From: Algoriphagus aquimarinus
Lineage (GTDB): Bacteria; Bacteroidota; Bacteroidia; Cytophagales; Cyclobacteriaceae
Direction: 5' to 3'
Assembly: GCF_900112005.1 (NCBI RefSeq)
Contig: NZ_FOKK01000014.1
Span: 56,131 to 120,130 of the forward strand
DNA: 64,000 nucleotides
The notes below the pieces were generated by a model, which was given only the letters and a program-made list of their open reading frames with translations, was not told the origin of the DNA and made no database searches. Shown here piece after piece: positions 61,726 through 64,000 of this stretch. Each line of letters begins with the position of its first letter. Position 1 is the first letter of the stretch. A program made the translations under genes and the position numbers.

Positions 61726-61918
61726 GAGTCTCGATCGCAAATTCCGACCTTTGTTATCATGAACGAGACGGTAGGTAATTGCTCATAGTCCTGTTATGCT
61801 ATATTTGCATAGCTATGACTGTGGGCACCTATCGATATCCCGTTTCATGAGGTGTCGGAACCCTGCGATGCGGTTGATAGGAGCCCCGTCATAGTTCCTT
61901 TTTAACTAGAAAAGACTC
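61726..61918 (+). ncRNA. Large structured element, candidate non-coding RNA
   Basis: About 190 bases with nested helices: GAGTCT (61726) with AGACTC (61913-61918), or instead GTCTCG (61728) with CGAGAC (61764); CATAG with CTATG around TATGC / GCATA (61788-61817); and a long arm CTATGAC (61813-61819) / GTCATAG (61888-61894) continued by GGGC / GCCC and CCTATC / GATAGG. The apex has AACC / GGTT (61859-61875). TTCCTTTTT follows the long arm. No coding potential. The class is not recognised. Confidence 0.5.
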
Positions 61919-62493
61919 GTTTTACCATTTTTCATTTCTAATGAAAACGAGCATGATTGATTTACTTCCTTTTCTGTTGCAGACAGTAGCCTGTAGGATC
62001 CACAGGATGGGAGAGTATGCTCTGTTGGTAAGCGGGTCATCTTGTTCTCTCCCGATTTTTATCGGGACCTATTATAATCTTCCAGAGGAACTCGGCATCG
62101 CCGCGGTAGATCGCCTGTATCCTCTGAAGCCCAAGAATCCGATCTAAGGGTCAAGGCACTTTTTCTCTCTGATTGACCCGCCACGGCGGGCTATCCATAC
62201 AGATCAGGGAGTGACGTTACTCGATGATGGAGATCATCTGCTGCAGCGGATCATCAGCTCCATTACTTCAGTTTATTTCTTATTCATTATTGCTGGTTTG
62301 ACGGGCTCACCGGAAGTGGGTTAAATGACCGGGGTGGGAGAGGTATGTCTGGCTTAGAGTCATGGGGTAAGCTCTTCATAGATCGAGATTGCCGCGGCTC
62401 GTACCTCACTTCGCAATGACGGTACTCTCACCAGACATCGGTCATCGGACACAACTCTTCCGTCTTCGGTCTTCCAGCTTAACTACTAAACGC
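61919..62493. repeat. Palindrome-rich non-coding stretch (REP-like elements)
   Basis: Several hairpins in a row: CCTGT / ACAGG near 62000; GGGAGAG / CTCTCCC near 62010-62057; CCCGAT / ATCGGG (62056-62070); CAGAGGA / TCCTCTG near 62083-62125; CCCGCC / GGCGGG near 62170; TGGAG / CTCCA near 62228-62262; ATGTCTGG (62345-62352) / CCAGACAT (62431-62438). Inside the last lies GAGATTGCCGCGGCTCGTAC followed by CTCACTTCGCAATGAC, like the widespread GTCATTGCGA-type dispersed repeats. Higher GC than its surroundings. A 68-codon frame at 61941 is judged spurious. Confidence 0.5.
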
Positions 62494-63723
62494 ATGAAAA
62501 AAAACATACTCACATGCTTCCTGGCATTCCTATGCCTATATGGAAGCAGAACGACAGCACAAGTTGCTGATTCACCTCCGGAGACTGATTTGGTTGATTA
62601 CTCCGGGTTGCCTGCCTCGGCAGGTTTGCATCGGGGCGGGGAGACCCGCTCCGATACTTTGGAGATCAAGCCTAGTGCTAGGTCGGAAGAAGACGGCATA
62701 TTGCTGCATCTGGAAATCCCAACTGCCGATGCTCCCGATACGCTATGGCTGACCTACTGGCACCACTTGCTGAAGGAGCATGAGGAAGTTACTCCGGGGA
62801 TTATTGTTCCCTTGGTAGCGGAGCATGGGAATTTCTTTGAGGGCAATGTGGACTACAGTGTCTACCGATGGGCAGCCCCTGAGACAGACTCTCCCATCTA
62901 TGTCAGCCTGCGGGATGGAAAGCATTACCTGGCCCGATACTGGGCTGTTTTTCCCAAGGATAAGGTCCGGATCAGATTTGATACCCACACGGGTACAACA
63001 CTGATAGGAGGGCCTTCTTCGAAATTTTTTAAGGCTCAGGCTACGTTGGATAGGCTGTTGGAAGAGGATGTATTCAATGCTTCTCCGCTTATGGTTACTT
63101 CCGATCCCAGCCGGATGATGAAGGATTCCCTTACCGCTGCACTGTATAAAAAGTCGTTCGAGCGGCCTGAGTCGGTATCTGTCAAGCTTGAATTTATTAT
63201 CCCTGAAGCAGAAAAGCAGGAATACCTGCTTCGTCTATTGCAAAAAGCTCCCGCAGATTATGAAGCGATCCAAGCAATTCCATCACTACAGGATGGGCTG
63301 GATTCCTCCCAACAGGCTTTTATTGAACAGCGGGCCTGGGCAGGGGTTTTGAATTCGGCGCTGCCTAGGCTAAAGCAGGGGAAAAGACATTTGGTGTCAG
63401 AACCCTATTCTACGCTATTTAAGCAATGGCTGGAAGCAGTGCCGGAATATGGTGAAATGGGGATGCTGGACCCGATGATGGTGCAGGCAAAATATGACCT
63501 GTTGCTGATGGAGGCCAGAATGACCGACGTGGGTGTGTTTGCACTGGCCAGAGATGAGCATACGCTTTTAAGGGATCAGTTGGTAGGGAAGTATGTCCTG
63601 GAAAACTACAAGTATCTGGAAGCCGCTCAGGAATCTGTTCTTCTTTCGGGGATGGACATCGTGCATACCCCCTGGATCATGGATTTGCTGGTTCAGCTAG
63701 AACACCGATCTGACTCGTCCTAA
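62494..63723 (+). pseudogene. Exported DUF4369/TlpA-like protein, truncated by an IS insertion
   Basis: 409 residues from ATG 62494, which starts the signal peptide MKKNILTCFLAFLCLYGSRTTAQ. The body has an N-terminal domain seen in Bacteroidota TlpA-type proteins (LWLTYWHHLLKEHEE, then a long helical part with ALARDEHTLLRDQLVGKY). The family usually goes on to a thioredoxin domain with CxxC, which is missing. The frame ends HRSDSS at 63723, where an IS3-family element begins, so the stop is probably provided by IS sequence. The truncated protein may be inactive. The family assignment is moderate. Confidence 0.55.
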
Positions 63724-64000
63724 AAAAAGTTTACAGGTTAGAGTTTAAATACTGGTATAGATTTACAGTTTCATTTAGTCCTGTAATGGATTTACAAGAG
63801 TACGTTTTTTAGGGTAATAGTTTCTCCATAGCCTTTCTGTTTTTTGATTGGTTTGATGGATTTCTTCCGGTGTCAGGTTCCCAATGCTCATGTGTGGTCT
63901 TTCCTGATTGTAGAGCTTGACAACTTCTTCTAAGAGCAAAGTAGCCTCCTGGATAGTTTCTATTTGATAGCAGTCCAGGTATTCTTCTTTTATTATTCCA
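63716..64000 (-). mobile_element. IS3-family insertion sequence (right end, partial)
   Basis: The visible end begins at about 63716-63720 (TCCTAAAAAAAGTTTACAG); no target duplication can be checked because the other end is outside the window. It contains the transposase end at 63775-64000. It interrupts the gene at 62494. Confidence 0.65.
63775..64000 (-). CDS. IS3-family transposase (C-terminal part, partial)
   Basis: On the minus strand the frame runs from the window edge to the TAA at 63775-63777 (complement). It ends with the rve integrase-core C-terminus: GIIKEEYLDCYQIETIQEAT, LYNQERPHMSIGNLTPEEIH and WRNYYPKKRTLVNPLQD. YNxxRPHxSxGxxTPxE is the characteristic end of OrfB (DDE) transposases of the IS150/IS3 group. 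The catalytic DDE core lies outside the window. Confidence 0.85.
   Translation of the reverse strand, partial: GIIKEEYLDCYQIETIQEATLLLEEVVKLYNQERPHMSIGNLTPEEIHQTNQKTERLWRNYYPKKRTLVNPLQD

Noticed and set aside
61941..62147. 68-codon frame MKTSMIDLLPFLLQTVAC
   Set aside because: It runs through several hairpins and REP-like sequence, with no family resemblance and no control signals.
1..64000. CRISPR array or cas genes
   Set aside because: No run of regularly spaced direct repeats and no Cas-like protein was seen.
1..64000. tRNA or rRNA genes as attachment sites
   Set aside because: No cloverleaf with a TTCGA-type T-arm and no rRNA-like sequence was found by eye; a tRNA scan would be needed to be sure.

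Overview
The window looks like chromosome of a Bacteroidota bacterium, most likely a member of the Cytophagales (Algoriphagus-like; the exact genus is inference). The signs are a SusC/FecA-style TonB receptor, HME-RND metal pumps whose inner-membrane pump is fused to the outer-membrane TolC-like channel, lipoprotein signals, TAnnTTTG-type -7 promoter boxes, weak Shine-Dalgarno sequences and low-to-moderate GC. No rRNA or tRNA gene was seen. Protein names rest on motifs read by eye; no database search was possible.

Layout. (1) 1-3.7 kb: tail of a metal-efflux RND/TolC fusion, its adaptor, a DUF1232 protein, a phosphate-selective-type porin and a PAP2 phosphatase. (2) 3.9-6.8 kb: a siderophore-type TonB receptor with a small anchored protein, minus strand. 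(3) 7.4-11.6 kb: a mercury-resistance operon (ArsR-type regulator, MerTP fusion, a MerA-like flavoprotein lacking the C-terminal Cys pair, true MerA), with two copies of one ArsR-like operator. (4) 12.9-20.7 kb: a complete urease operon: ureA, B, C, E, an outer-membrane protein, ureF, G, D, a UreH-like nickel permease and a urea transporter. (5) 21-31.3 kb: a RadC-family JAB protein and an ArdC-type antirestriction protein, each preceded by the same covarying structured leader at the same distance from the start codon, flanking a second HME-RND operon and a heavy-metal P1B-ATPase. (6) 31.4-33.2 kb: small genes. (7) 33.4-38.2 kb: a minus-strand operon of a cytoplasmic-looking subtilase, two small proteins, a multi-pass membrane protein, a histidine kinase and a NarL-type response regulator. 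(8) 38.3-41.4 kb: small envelope proteins.

(9) 41.4-61.6 kb is a defence-island-like stretch. It holds an exonuclease-BRCT gene divergent from a membrane-anchored TerB-like protein / BrxD-like ATPase / Lhr-like helicase operon; an AbiE-type toxin-antitoxin pair behind three perfect palindromes; lipoproteins; a KAP-family ATPase; a family of 3'-end repeats; and a tightly overlapping four-gene cluster (phosphoribosyltransferase-like, ORC/CDC6-like ATPase, unknown Rossmann-like protein, adenine-type DNA methyltransferase), which is the best candidate for an undescribed system. A convergent HTH gene with its own perfect operator closes the stretch. (10) 61.7-64 kb: a large structured non-coding element, a palindrome-rich spacer, and a secreted-protein gene cut short by an IS3-family insertion.

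A thread through the accessory half is a 16-bp NarL-like 7-2-7 palindrome (TACCC-N6-GGGTA and one variant) present four times, always between divergent genes. It suggests that the two-component system at 33.4-34.9 kb controls its own operon, the TerB/helicase/exonuclease cluster and two envelope-protein loci.
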